Below are positions 53,648 through 62,712 of a stretch of DNA of 64,000 nucleotides, one piece after another (position 1 is the stretch's first letter; the number at the start of each line of letters is the position of its first letter). The notes under the pieces are model-generated. The model made no database searches and was not told where the DNA came from. It worked only from the letters and a program-made list of their open reading frames with translations. Origin of the DNA: Levilactobacillus paucivorans (GTDB lineage Bacteria > Bacillota > Bacilli > Lactobacillales > Lactobacillaceae); assembly GCF_001437125.1 (NCBI RefSeq), contig NZ_JQCA01000043.1:92991-156990 (forward strand), read 5' to 3'. The position numbers and the translations under genes were made by a program.

Positions 53648-54859
53648 TTGAATTATCGTGGTGAACCAATGGACTTACTGCCCACTTTTGACGTGGCCCA
53701 GACTTATCCGTTACTGGAATGTACGTTGAGTCTGATGCAGTCAGTTGATGTTGATCGGTTAAAGGCCGCGGTTGTGGCAACCCAGACGGTCGTTCCCCAA
53801 GTCCTGGGACGGTATAACTTACGGAAGAATCGGTTTGAAGTTGATGGCTTGGCTAGTGACCAGGTGATTGAAGAATTTACGGCGAGTCACGACCCTGGTC
53901 GTGGGCGACTGGATGTGTTGCACGGCCCCCAACTGAAGATTCAGGTCATCCATCACGGAGACTACGATCAGCTACGGTTGTTGATGAGTCGCTTGTTGAC
54001 GGATGGGGAGGGTTTTAAACACTACCTGTATCTGCTAGCAGCGGCCTATGATGGGACAGATTTATCAAACTTTGTGAATGAACGCAGTAGTCGCCGCATC
54101 TTGACGCATTTACGGCGGCCGGACCGCGGGCGACTCGCCGATCTCGCTTTAGCGAGTCAGAAGGCGATGCCGGAACTCGCTGGGGATGTGCACCATCACC
54201 GAGGCGAGGCCCTGATTCCCCGGGCCACTAGTAAACGCCTGCGACAACGAGCCCGCCAGCAGGGGGTCACGATGAACGCCGTCTTGTTATCGGCGTATGC
54301 CTTGGCGCTGTTTGCCCTTACAGGTGAACGCAAGCTGGTCATCCCTTATCAGGTGGATCTGCGCCTTCAGGGGCCGGTAGCGGCCGCTAACGTGGTTCAG
54401 GTGGCCAACCTGACTGGTGAAATGCCAATCCCATTGACGGTGAGTGATGGCGATACCTTGGCGACGTTGGCACAGCGGACCCAACAGACGATCAGCGACC
54501 TACGCCAGTCGCGGGCCTACCTATTGCCTTTGATGGAAATCAGACGGTTGAATCGCGCCTTCTCACCGGAAATGATACGGCGGCTGGCCGCTAAACGCCG
54601 CCAGCCCGGGGCAGTCTCGTTTGCTAACTTCGGTCACGTGGACCAGACACGGCTCAGTTTTGGTGACATTGCGGTCACGCAGATTTACTTTGCCGGCGCC
54701 TACAAGACGATGCCACACTTCCAGCTAACCGTGAGCGCCTATCACAACGCCTGGACATTGGCCTTTCGAATGGTCGGGTCTGAGCCAGATTATCAACTGG
54801 GCATTAAAATTTTAAAGAACATGGTGGCTCAGCTCACACAGTGGGGCCAGGAAAATTAA
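53648..54859 (+). CDS. Condensation/acyltransferase-domain-like protein with altered active site
   Basis: 403 aa resembling the chloramphenicol-acetyltransferase-like superfamily of condensation domains: N-terminal half ending in LRLLMSRLLTDGEGFKHYLYLLA, then TSKRLRQRARQQGVTMNAVLLSAYALAL and VSFANFGHVDQTRLSFGDIAVTQIYF in the second half. The usual HHxxxDG motif is SRLLTDG here, lacking both His. TTG start with GGAGGGG at 7 bases; an ATG at 53669 is the alternative. No NRPS modules adjacent. Role unknown, perhaps non-catalytic or using another base. Confidence 0.7.
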   Translation: MNYRGEPMDLLPTFDVAQTYPLLECTLSLMQSVDVDRLKAAVVATQTVVPQVLGRYNLRKNRFEVDGLASDQVIEEFTASHDPGRGRLDVLHGPQLKIQVIHHGDYDQLRLLMSRLLTDGEGFKHYLYLLAAAYDGTDLSNFVNERSSRRILTHLRRPDRGRLADLALASQKAMPELAGDVHHHRGEALIPRATSKRLRQRARQQGVTMNAVLLSAYALALFALTGERKLVIPYQVDLRLQGPVAAANVVQVANLTGEMPIPLTVSDGDTLATLAQRTQQTISDLRQSRAYLLPLMEIRRLNRAFSPEMIRRLAAKRRQPGAVSFANFGHVDQTRLSFGDIAVTQIYFAGAYKTMPHFQLTVSAYHNAWTLAFRMVGSEPDYQLGIKILKNMVAQLTQWGQEN

Positions 54860-54903
54860 AAATCAGTCTAACCGGTGAAACTTAGCGGCTAGACTGATTT
54901 TTA
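54859..54903. terminator. Bidirectional terminator
   Basis: AAAAATCAGTCTA and TAGACTGATTTTT arms with inner pairing, between convergent genes ending at 54859 and 54904. Confidence 0.93.
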
Positions 54904-56739
54904 TTACTTAAGTGTCGTGACGAGTTTAGGATTGCTGGTAATGTACCCACCGGCAACGCGGTAACGCAACGTACCACCAACCTTGGCGCTCGAACCCTGG
55001 GAGTAGTCCCAACCGAGAACCGTGAACACGTGAGGAGCCTTGCGCGAGTAGTGATGGTTACGGGTGGTTAGATTGGCATTGGTGTAGCGATTGATAGTGG
55101 CCGTGTTTCTAACCTTCGTTGGCATCTTAACTTGGCTAGTCGTGACCAGCCGGCGGTTAGCGGTGATGTAGTGACCATTTGTCAAACGGAAGCGGGTCAC
55201 GTGCCCCGTGGTAATAACCTGTTTAACTGTGAGAACTGTCCCTTGGGTATAGTGAATCTGTTTCTTAGCGAGCTGGGCATTGTTATAGCCATTGATTCTC
55301 TTAATAGCGATCACGGTAATGTGATCCGGGGTCTTTTGAATAAATTTGGGCGTAACAAATGTCGGTTTGGCGGTGATGTAACCGGTCTTGCCATAAGTAT
55401 TGGACCCCCGGTTGGTATCGCGAACTTGGTAGCGTGGATTGCCGTTGACGGAAGTTGCCGTGCCAATAATGGTAAAGGTGGGGCGCTTCATCTGGGGCTT
55501 TTTGGCAAACCAATGTAGACGGGAAGCCGCCGTGAAGTTGCTGGTTCGATACAGGCCAATCTTGTGTGTGGCAACGACGTCGTAGGGAGCCAGGTCAACG
55601 CCCTGGTCCGGATCAGCCTCTGGTATTGATGTCCCTGGTGAGACGGGCGCAATGATTGGCGTAACGGGCTGCCAGACGTAGGTGACATTGGTGGTAATGT
55701 CAGATCCGCTTGCGGGATAACGACTCAGGAGGTCATCGGTAGTAATATCTTTTTCTCCTTGGGGATTGTAGTTGAGGTAGCCCTGAGTCGGGTCGTTGTT
55801 AATGAAGTCGACCTTGCCAGAACCCACGGCTTGCCAGGTGCCGGTGAAGTCGGTTTGCGGTAGAAAGTCTGGTGTTAAATCAGGTCGCGTCAAGAGTGAG
55901 GTTCCGAAGTGAATCTGGGGGCTCAAGGTAAGATGACGTAACTTGTCGGTTCCGGCAAACATGCCCGAAGTTGCGGCAGCAATGGTTGGGGATACACCAA
56001 AGTTAGCTAGGTTAGCTGTTTCCAGTGCGGTGTTTTCCTGAAATAAGCCCATACAAGTGGTGATATTTTGAGTAGCCATTTGGGAGAGATCAACATATAT
56101 TAGTGAGCTATCGCCGGCAAACATATCGTTAATAGTATGATCCGCCGTGACGTTAAATTTTGGGGCCGTAAAGGTGACTAGACTGGGATTGTTGGCAAAC
56201 ATGTACTGGAGTCCAGTTGTACCGTCTACGGCAGAGAGGTCAAGATTGTCTAGGCCACTATAGGTCTTGACGTTGGGCAGTCCCGCAAAGAGGTAGCTGG
56301 CGTAGTTGCCATCGCTATTTCCCTTAAATCCTAAATGAATGGGACCGGCTAACTCGATTTTGGTAATAGCATCAATCATGTCAGTGAAGTCAGTGCCAAC
56401 CAGACTAGTTACTGGATGACCGTCTTCGTCAACTGGCAGAGATGTTCCACCAGTCATGGTCGAATTTTTTAGGTTTTTAATGAGTTGGCCGCTCGTGCTA
56501 GTGGCCACAGAATTATTGTCATAATCGCCTAGAAATCCACTATTTAGAGTTAGTATCCCATCCGTTAACGTCCAAGAAACCGGGATCCCACTGGCATTTT
56601 GACGAGTCATGACCCCCGCATAGTCGGGGTCCGTGGCAGCCTTGACTGGGAGCGGTGTGGCAATCAAAAACAAACTGAAGATGCCGAGAATAATGCCGAG
56701 GCTCAAGAAAAGTGCCCGAAACTTTAACCATGCTTTCAT
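54904..56739 (-). CDS. Secreted BspA-like surface protein with DUF5776-type repeats
   Basis: 611 aa from ATG 56739 behind GAGGGAG. Signal peptide (KFRALFLSLGIILGIFSLFLI ... VKAA). Residues about 150-300 carry BspA-like leucine-rich repeats (TGLQYMFANNPSLVTFTAP, INDMFAGDSSLIYVDLSQM, SGMFAGTDKLRHLTLSP). The C-terminal about 220 residues hold repeated Tyr/Lys/Thr-rich modules (ITVIAIKRINGYNNAQLAKKQIHY, RFRLTNGHYITANRRLVTT, LRYRVAGGYITSNPKLVTTLK) of the DUF5776 kind found at lactobacillar surface-protein ends. No LPxTG, so non-covalent wall attachment is likely. Possible adhesin. Confidence 0.85.
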   Translation of the reverse strand: MKAWLKFRALFLSLGIILGIFSLFLIATPLPVKAATDPDYAGVMTRQNASGIPVSWTLTDGILTLNSGFLGDYDNNSVATSTSGQLIKNLKNSTMTGGTSLPVDEDGHPVTSLVGTDFTDMIDAITKIELAGPIHLGFKGNSDGNYASYLFAGLPNVKTYSGLDNLDLSAVDGTTGLQYMFANNPSLVTFTAPKFNVTADHTINDMFAGDSSLIYVDLSQMATQNITTCMGLFQENTALETANLANFGVSPTIAAATSGMFAGTDKLRHLTLSPQIHFGTSLLTRPDLTPDFLPQTDFTGTWQAVGSGKVDFINNDPTQGYLNYNPQGEKDITTDDLLSRYPASGSDITTNVTYVWQPVTPIIAPVSPGTSIPEADPDQGVDLAPYDVVATHKIGLYRTSNFTAASRLHWFAKKPQMKRPTFTIIGTATSVNGNPRYQVRDTNRGSNTYGKTGYITAKPTFVTPKFIQKTPDHITVIAIKRINGYNNAQLAKKQIHYTQGTVLTVKQVITTGHVTRFRLTNGHYITANRRLVTTSQVKMPTKVRNTATINRYTNANLTTRNHHYSRKAPHVFTVLGWDYSQGSSAKVGGTLRYRVAGGYITSNPKLVTTLK

Positions 56740-56921
56740 AGAGATCTCCCTCAATCCTATCTTTTAAATGAATAAATAGTAGCAATAAATAAAGCGCTTA
56801 CACCATTCATCATAACACATGATTAACGATAAATTCCGATATCGTGATTTAGTTCACAAATTCAATTTACATAATTGGGCAGTGGTGACTAATGACGTTT
56901 AGAAACGGTCATCCAACCAAT

Positions 56922-56949
56922 AAAAAACGACCACCAATCGGTGATCGTT
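56922..56949 (-). terminator. Terminator of the MFS gene at 56973
   Basis: AACGACCACC and GGTGATCGTT arms (one wobble) with six T on the minus strand. Confidence 0.85.
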
Positions 56950-56972
56950 CGGGGAGTTATTTCATAAAATTG

Positions 56973-58169
56973 TTAAACTTCCGGTGTATGTTTTTCTTGA
57001 TAAGTGACCAGACCCAAGGCCCCTTCGGAACAAACGAAGAGCATGATAGCCATGGCCGCGTAGGATTGACCGGATAGGCCGACCAATGGGGATGCGAGAC
57101 CCCCACAGGCGTTCTGCGCCAAACCAATCACGGCTGAGGCCCCACCAGCATTGCTGGTGGCACGGTCCATGATGAGGGTTACCGTGAGGGTCAGAAGTGC
57201 TCCGATGAGGACGACTAGAATCAGAATGAAGACGCTGACGACCCAGACGTTGGCTGGAAATAGCAAGGTCCCCACTAGTAGCGCACTGAACCCAGAGGCA
57301 AGTGATAGGAAGAGCGTCACCTGTTGGCGATTGGTGAAGCGTTTGGCCAACTGTCCTGGCAGGTTACTGCCGACGACGATTCCCAGGCCATGAAAGGCAT
57401 ACAGGAGACTAAACATCTGCGGGGCCATACCGAAGCCCGTTTGAAAGACAAACGTCGAAGCCGAGATGTAACTGAAGAGGGCCCCGTAGACCAGGCCAGT
57501 TGCGAGAATCAACGGCCAGAAGGCGGGTTTGACCACCAGCTGGGCCATCGACGTCAGTGAGGCGTGGAAGCCACCAGTTTGACGCTGGTCAACTGGCAGA
57601 GATTCCTTGAGTCCTAAGGCGACAGCCAACGCAATGACCCATCCAATTCCGGCCAATAACATGAAGATGGCTTGCCAGTCTACGTAGTGAATCATAAAGC
57701 CCCCGATAATTGGAGCAATGATGGGGAACACCCCATTCACCGTATTGAGCAGGGCATAGAAGCGGGTCAGCCGTTTCCCCGAGAAGAGGTCGCGGGCCAC
57801 GGCTCTAGCCATGACCTGGCCGGTTGCCCCGGCTAATCCTTGAATGAAGCGGAGAATAATAAGTAACGTAATCGACTGAATAAAGGCCATAGCCAGCGAG
57901 ACCAGGCCGAAGATAATGAAGCCCGCGATGAGTGGCCGCCGTCGTCCATATTGGTCCGATAGGGGGCCGGCAATGAGTTGGCCCAAGGCCAGACCAATCA
58001 GGCAGGCCGTGATGCTGAGCTGCATGAGCGAGGCGCTGGTGCCGAATTGGGTACGCATCTGGGGCAGGGCCGGCAGATAGAGGTCAATAGCCAACGGACC
58101 GGTCGCACTGACTGTCCCTAAGAGGAGGGTCAGCCAGAGTTGGCGGCGCCGTGTAAGAGTAGGATTCAA
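56973..58169 (-). CDS. Bcr/CflA-type MFS drug exporter
   Basis: 398 aa with 12 predicted spans. The first span carries SATGPLAIDLYLPALPQMRTQFGTS, the Bcr/CflA hallmark, and GQLIAGPLSDQYGRRRPLIAGF is motif A. Proton-driven export of drugs or small metabolites. The longest frame starts at 58292, but only TTG 58169 has a site (AAAGGG at 8 bases) and gives the usual family length; ATG 58187 is the alternative. Confidence 0.9.
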   Translation of the reverse strand: MNPTLTRRRQLWLTLLLGTVSATGPLAIDLYLPALPQMRTQFGTSASLMQLSITACLIGLALGQLIAGPLSDQYGRRRPLIAGFIIFGLVSLAMAFIQSITLLIILRFIQGLAGATGQVMARAVARDLFSGKRLTRFYALLNTVNGVFPIIAPIIGGFMIHYVDWQAIFMLLAGIGWVIALAVALGLKESLPVDQRQTGGFHASLTSMAQLVVKPAFWPLILATGLVYGALFSYISASTFVFQTGFGMAPQMFSLLYAFHGLGIVVGSNLPGQLAKRFTNRQQVTLFLSLASGFSALLVGTLLFPANVWVVSVFILILVVLIGALLTLTVTLIMDRATSNAGGASAVIGLAQNACGGLASPLVGLSGQSYAAMAIMLFVCSEGALGLVTYQEKHTPEV

Positions 58170-58445
58170 ATAGGTCAGCCCTTTCATATCATAGTAAGTC
58201 GTGGTTAGTATGTAAGTTGGCACGTATGCTTCATTATTGACGGAAATTCGGGAATTTGCAAGGTGGTTCTTACGGTCAGTTGGCAATTCCATATCAAATG
58301 GATTAAATTCGCGGAAAGCGGGGGTATTTTTTCCGTGTAAATGGTAAGATTAGAAGCGACCGCTAAACTGGGAGATGGGACAAGTTCCCGGAGTGGTGTA
58401 TGATGATAACAAATATAAACTAGTTGAGAAATAAGGAGTGCCAGT

Positions 58446-59030
58446 ATGAAAGTCTTAAAGGAAGTTGCCAGTTGGCTCATCCCCATCATTATTGGGTTAG
58501 CCATTGCTGGAGCACTGAAAGCATTTGTCTTTACCCGTGTCAGAGTGGATGGGCCTTCCATGGAGCCCAACCTGAATAACAACGAAAAGGTCTTTGCTTT
58601 GAAGCAATCCAAGGTCAAACACCTGAGTGTCATCGTTTTCGATGCCCATGGTGAAGATCCTTCGGCCAAGGTTAAAACCAACTATGTCAAGCGGGTCATT
58701 GGTTTACCTGGTGACAAGGTTAGCAGCAAAAACGGGTACATTTACGTTAATAACAAGAAGATTAAACAGTCTTTCATCAGCGATAGTGAACGAACTGCCG
58801 GCACTGGGAATTGGACGCTGGCTAGCTTGCAGAAGACCTATCACTGGGGCAGTGGGACCACGGTTGTGCCTAAGGGTCGGTACTTTGTCTTAGGGGATCA
58901 CCGGAGTGTTTCCAACGATTCTCGTTACTGGGGCTTTGTCAAGAAAGATAAGGTCTTAGGCGTGGTTAAGGTGCCAGTCTGGGCTTCTAGCAAGACGAAA
59001 CGGGCCAATGTGAATTCACTGGCTTACTAA
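58446..59030 (+). CDS. lepB: Signal peptidase I
   Basis: 194 aa type I signal peptidase: one N-terminal membrane span (SWLIPIIIGLAIAGALKAFVF), catalytic Ser about 38 in VDGPSMEPNL, Lys about 82 in YVKRVIGLPGD, and box E GDHRSVSNDSRYWGFV. Cleaves signal peptides of secreted proteins at the outer membrane face. AAGGAG precedes ATG. Divergent from the MFS gene. Confidence 0.97.
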   Translation: MKVLKEVASWLIPIIIGLAIAGALKAFVFTRVRVDGPSMEPNLNNNEKVFALKQSKVKHLSVIVFDAHGEDPSAKVKTNYVKRVIGLPGDKVSSKNGYIYVNNKKIKQSFISDSERTAGTGNWTLASLQKTYHWGSGTTVVPKGRYFVLGDHRSVSNDSRYWGFVKKDKVLGVVKVPVWASSKTKRANVNSLAY

Positions 59031-59036
59031 AATTAG

Positions 59037-59069
59037 AAGGTCCTGAGACAAAAGTCTCGGGACCTTTTT
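59037..59069 (+). terminator. Terminator of lepB
   Basis: AAGGTCC-GAGAC and GTCTC-GGACCTT arms with five T. Confidence 0.92.
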
Positions 59070-59089
59070 GCGTTTTGAATATCTATAGT

Positions 59090-59206
59090 CGAAACGTGGG
59101 ACAACAGGCAGTCAACTCCATTTAACCCCGATAGATAAACAATCCAAGACCGAGATTATTCGTCTATCGACGTTAATGCTCATTGACTAACCGCGTTTTT
59201 TCCCAC
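59090..59206. ncRNA. Structured element, copy B (unknown class, shared with 13605)
   Basis: Same blocks and spacing as copy A: CGAAACGTG, AGGCAG, TTAACCCC, variable hairpin, GACGTTAATGCTCA, CTAACCGC, T-run. Helices: P1 GTGGGA 59096-59101 with TCCCAC 59201-59206; P2 AGTCAA 59110-59115 with TTGACT 59183-59188; P3 TTAAC 59122-59126 with GTTAA 59172-59176, internal loop CCC/GAC, then GATAGA 59130-59135 with TCTATC 59163-59168. P1 and P2 differ in sequence from copy A but keep pairing. It lies between lepB and the YczE gene; whether it is that gene's leader or a free RNA is open. Confidence 0.65.
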
Positions 59207-59303
59207 TCTTTTTGGTTTTACCCTTTACGTCAAGCCAATAGCGGGACTAAACTAATCGCATAAAAGTTTTGAAAGTTGGAGATGAGTCGTCATTAAAAAT
59301 TCA

Positions 59304-59975
59304 ATGCAACAACGTTGGCTGGCGCTGATCCTGGGATTAGTGGTCAATGCCTTTGGCAACGGTCTCTCGGTAGCCTCGAACATGGGAACGAGCCCTTGGA
59401 CAGCGTCTGAGGTTAACTTGAGTCACTGGCTCGGCGGCAGTGTCGGCCTATGGATCGCCATTATTAGTAGTCTAGCGGCGGTCGCCAATCAATTTCTGAT
59501 TCGTCGTTGGGATCCCCGTCGCCTATTTGGGGAGATTGGGTTCATTCTCTTCTTCAGTTCATTCGTGGATCTCTTCGTTGGGCTCTTCGATCGGCTGGGC
59601 ATCATGCGATTGAATGCAGGGGTTCGCCTGTTGCTGGCCCTTACTGGGATTTGTATCTTCTGTACGGCTATTTCGCTCTATCAGCGGGCCAACTTGGTGA
59701 TGCATCCTAACGACGATACCACCAATATTCTTCGATTCCTGTATTGTCATGGGAATGTTGTGAAGGCGCAACTGTTGAGCTTTACGCCACCGGTCGTGAT
59801 TATTCTGGTGAGTTGGCTGAATACCCATCAATTGTATGCTGTTAACTGGGGAACGCTGTTTACGTTACTCTTCAATGGGGTCCTGATTGGCCTGGCAGAT
59901 CGCCTCGTTTGGCCGCGGCTCCATCATAATTTTCAGACGAAATCGACGGGGATGACGCCCCATTCAGCAGCTTGA
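59304..59975 (+). CDS. YczE/YyaS-family membrane protein
   Basis: 223 aa with five predicted spans: WLALILGLVVNAFGNGLSVASNMGTSPWTASEVNLS is the family's N-terminal signature, followed by GFILFFSSFVDLFVGLFDRLGIM. YczE-like proteins are integral membrane proteins of unclear role (in Bacillus linked to phosphopantetheinyl transferase neighbourhoods). The only in-frame ATG has no nearby ribosome site (GGAGATGAG is 24 bases away). Followed by the MarR gene. Confidence 0.85.
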   Translation: MQQRWLALILGLVVNAFGNGLSVASNMGTSPWTASEVNLSHWLGGSVGLWIAIISSLAAVANQFLIRRWDPRRLFGEIGFILFFSSFVDLFVGLFDRLGIMRLNAGVRLLLALTGICIFCTAISLYQRANLVMHPNDDTTNILRFLYCHGNVVKAQLLSFTPPVVIILVSWLNTHQLYAVNWGTLFTLLFNGVLIGLADRLVWPRLHHNFQTKSTGMTPHSAA

Positions 59976-60034
59976 CTTTTAAGGATATTTAGAATATGCT
60001 TGCGCACGTAATTAGAGTAAGGGAGGTGGTGGCA

Positions 60035-60490
60035 TTGGCTACCACGAGGAATGATTCGGATATTATTAAGTGGTTGTCGATTGCCAACCGCTATACGAGA
60101 ATCGCACTAGACCGGTGTTTACAGCCGTATCGGTTGAATGCCAGTCTGTATTATTATATTTTGAGATTGTACGAGCAGCCTCGCCTGACGCAGGACAAGT
60201 TAATCAGTATGACCTACCTGAATCCCAGTAATGTGACGCGGGCGGTCAACCAGTTGGTAGACCTGGGCTATGTCCGTAAGCGACAGTCTAAGGCGGATAA
60301 ACGCGTCTACGAGTTGTCCCTGACCAAACGGGGGAAGCGGATTTATCCCGATATCTTACGCCTGCGGCAGACGGTGGCCGATGACCTGCTGGCGAAATTT
60401 CCAACGGACCAGCATGATAAACTGGTTGCGGCTATTCGGCAAGTGGCCTTACAGGCTGTGGCTAATGAAACGGTCACGGATCAAGATTAA
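60035..60490 (+). CDS. MarR-family regulator
   Basis: 151 aa if started at TTG 60035, which has GGGAGGTGG upstream; a longer frame begins at 59996. Winged helix with RLTQDKLISMTYLNPSNVTRAVNQLVDLGYVRKRQSKADKRVYELSLTKRG (recognition helix and wing), flanked by dimerisation helices. Probably controls itself and the YczE-like gene 60 bases upstream; the ligand is unknown. Confidence 0.88.
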   Translation: MATTRNDSDIIKWLSIANRYTRIALDRCLQPYRLNASLYYYILRLYEQPRLTQDKLISMTYLNPSNVTRAVNQLVDLGYVRKRQSKADKRVYELSLTKRGKRIYPDILRLRQTVADDLLAKFPTDQHDKLVAAIRQVALQAVANETVTDQD

Positions 60491-60502
60491 GTTGTAGTAG
60501 GG

Positions 60503-60530
60503 GGACTGGGACAGCTGTCCGGGTCTCTTT
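60503..60530 (+). terminator. Weak terminator of the marR transcript
   Basis: GAC-GGGACA and TGTCC-GTC arms followed by TCTTTTG. Confidence 0.45.
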
Positions 60531-60562
60531 TGTTTTCCCACTTTTTTAGAGATAACTCCCCG

Positions 60563-60591
60563 TTGCGTCCGCTACCGGAAAGCGGTAGAAT
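60563..60591 (+). promoter_or_regulatory. pepC promoter with palindromic spacer
   Basis: TTGCGT and TAGAAT with a 17-bp spacer. The 17-base palindrome CTACCG-GAAAG-CGGTAG (60572-60588) covers the spacer and overlaps the -10, the position expected for a repressor operator. Confidence 0.7.
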
Positions 60592-60656
60592 GAATTCATG
60601 CTTTATTATGAGATTTTCATGAGATTTCTCATGAAACAGGAGAGAGGAGTTATTTT

Positions 60657-61988
60657 ATGCCAGAAACGCAAACGAATTATCCTTTAACGGCGGCCGAAAT
60701 TGCGGCCTTACATGCTGATTTACAGACACAACCCGCTCACGATGTCATTGGGCGCGCCGTCATTAAAAACGGGGTCTTAGCGGCTGCTGAGGATCCACAA
60801 GCTGTCACGCGATTAAACCGGACCTTTTCCGTTGAACTCGATACCGGGAAAGTCGCCAACCAGAAACACTCTGGTCGTTGCTGGCTCTTCTCCGTATTAA
60901 ACACGATTCGCCACCAATTCGCGGCCCAATACAACGTAAAAGACTTCGAATTATCTCAGAGTTACCTTTTCTTCTGGGATAAAGTAGAACGGGCCAATAT
61001 GTTCTACGCCAACATTTTGAAAACAGCTGACCGGCCTCTTGATGACCGCGAGGTGGCCTACTACCTGAGCCGTCCCGACGATGACGGTGGCCAATGGGCC
61101 ATGGGTGCGGCACTGGTTCAAAAGTACGGAGTGGTGCCTACCAGCGTCATGCCAGAATCCTTCAGTGCCAACAACACCACGGCCTTTGCAGCGGCCTTAA
61201 ACTTGAAGCTGCGCAAGGATGCCTTACATCTTCGCCAGTTAGTTGCCGATGATGCCAGTGAGGCTGACATTGCAGCCGCCCGGAAGGCAGCCTTGAAAGA
61301 AGTTTACCGGATGGCGGCCTATGCCTTCGGTGAACCACCAACCACCTTTGATTTAGAATACAAAGATGACAAGCAAGGTTACCACCGAGTTCCGGGCCTC
61401 ACGCCTAAGGACTTCTTCGACCAGTACTTCGACGTCGACTTAGATGACTACGTGGTGCTGTCCAACTCACCTGACAAGCCTTTTGATCACTTCTACAGCC
61501 TGCCTAGCCAGGATAACGTCGTTGGTGGGAAGAACATTACCTTCCTCAACGAACCGATGGACGTGTTGAAGAAAGCCGCCAGTGCGAAACTCCAAGCCGG
61601 AGAAGCCGTGTGGTTTGGGAATGATGTCCTCCAACAGATGAGTCGGGAACGAGGCTTCCTCGATAGCCAACTTTATCGGACGGCGGAACTCTTCGGGGTT
61701 GATCTGAGTCTGAGTAAAGCTGACCGTCTCGCTACCCATGAGGCCGAGGTGACCCACGCGATGACCTTGACCGGGGTTGACCTGGTTGATGATGAATCGA
61801 CCCGCTGGAAAGTTGAAAACAGTTGGGGCGAGAAGAACGGCGACAAAGGGTACTTTGTCATGACCGACGAGTGGATGGATGATTTCGTCTACGAAGTCGT
61901 CGTGCACAAACGCTTCCTGACCGCTGACCAACAAGCTTTGTTGGCCACGACGCCAGAGGTTTTGCCTGCTTGGGATTCCTTACAATAG
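60657..61988 (+). CDS. pepC: Aminopeptidase C (bleomycin-hydrolase family)
   Basis: 443 aa cytoplasmic cysteine aminopeptidase that trims N-terminal residues from peptides taken up by Opp-type systems. Active-site Cys about 75 in KHSGRCWLFSVLN, His in EVTHAMTLTGVD, Asn in WKVENSWGEKNG. Forms hexamers in the family. GGAGAGAGGAG precedes ATG. Confidence 0.97.
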   Translation: MPETQTNYPLTAAEIAALHADLQTQPAHDVIGRAVIKNGVLAAAEDPQAVTRLNRTFSVELDTGKVANQKHSGRCWLFSVLNTIRHQFAAQYNVKDFELSQSYLFFWDKVERANMFYANILKTADRPLDDREVAYYLSRPDDDGGQWAMGAALVQKYGVVPTSVMPESFSANNTTAFAAALNLKLRKDALHLRQLVADDASEADIAAARKAALKEVYRMAAYAFGEPPTTFDLEYKDDKQGYHRVPGLTPKDFFDQYFDVDLDDYVVLSNSPDKPFDHFYSLPSQDNVVGGKNITFLNEPMDVLKKAASAKLQAGEAVWFGNDVLQQMSRERGFLDSQLYRTAELFGVDLSLSKADRLATHEAEVTHAMTLTGVDLVDDESTRWKVENSWGEKNGDKGYFVMTDEWMDDFVYEVVVHKRFLTADQQALLATTPEVLPAWDSLQ

Positions 61989-61993
61989 TCAAT

Positions 61994-62034
61994 AAAACGA
62001 TAATCGCCGAGTGTCTGGTGATTATCGTTTTTTG
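61994..62034 (+). terminator. Terminator of pepC
   Basis: AACGATAATC-CC and GG-GATTATCGTT arms followed by six T. Confidence 0.92.
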
Positions 62035-62093
62035 CTGGGGAGAGGGATGTCGATTGTGCTACACTAAATGGAAAAGATTAAGAAGGTGACAGG

Positions 62094-62633
62094 ATGGCCC
62101 GTGTAACTAATGACACCATTATTAAAACGGCCGAGGCGCTTTTAAAAAATAATGAAACGGTGACCCTCGCTAAGCTGGCTGAGAAATTAGACATTACGCA
62201 TCCGGCGCTCTATAAGCATTTTAAAAATAAAGATGAACTCTGGACGGCCGTTTTGACGAAATGGTTTACCACCGAAGTTTTTAATCAGATTGACGTGACG
62301 CAACAGACGGAAAATTCCAAGTTAGCGTTGCGGGACTGGTTGTGGCAGTTCGTGACGCTTAAAAAGAACATCTATAATCAGGACCCGAGGATGTTCGCGT
62401 TGAATACCAAATATATCGACGAACGGCCGTTGGTTTTACGCGAGTTGCTTCAAGGTTCCTACGCCCAGATCAATGACATCATGGGCTATGACGATCCGAC
62501 TCATTTAAAAGCCGAGGCGATTATGTCGGCCTTTGCCATCTTCACGGTACCGAGTTTTAAGGAAACGTGGAACGACCCGGACTATGGGGATCGGTTTGAC
62601 GCTATCTGGCGGTTAATCGAAAAGGGTCTGTAG
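62094..62633 (+). CDS. TetR-family regulator
   Basis: 179 aa. N-terminal helix-turn-helix IIKTAEALLKNNETVTLAKLAEKLDITHPALYKHFKNKDELW, then an all-helical ligand domain. No divergent or co-directional target is adjacent: it is flanked by terminators on both sides, so the target is likely elsewhere or only itself. AAGGTGAC precedes ATG. Confidence 0.92.
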   Translation: MARVTNDTIIKTAEALLKNNETVTLAKLAEKLDITHPALYKHFKNKDELWTAVLTKWFTTEVFNQIDVTQQTENSKLALRDWLWQFVTLKKNIYNQDPRMFALNTKYIDERPLVLRELLQGSYAQINDIMGYDDPTHLKAEAIMSAFAIFTVPSFKETWNDPDYGDRFDAIWRLIEKGL

Positions 62634-62648
62634 TCGGGGCGTAAATTA

Positions 62649-62698
62649 AAATCGGTCAACACCACCTGTTGTTACCCAGGGCTGTTGACCGATTTTTG
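62649..62698. terminator. Bidirectional terminator
   Basis: AAATCGGTCAACA and TGTTGACCGATTT arms between convergent genes ending at 62633 and 62713. Confidence 0.9.
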
Positions 62699-62712
62699 AT
62701 TTGATTTTAGGT

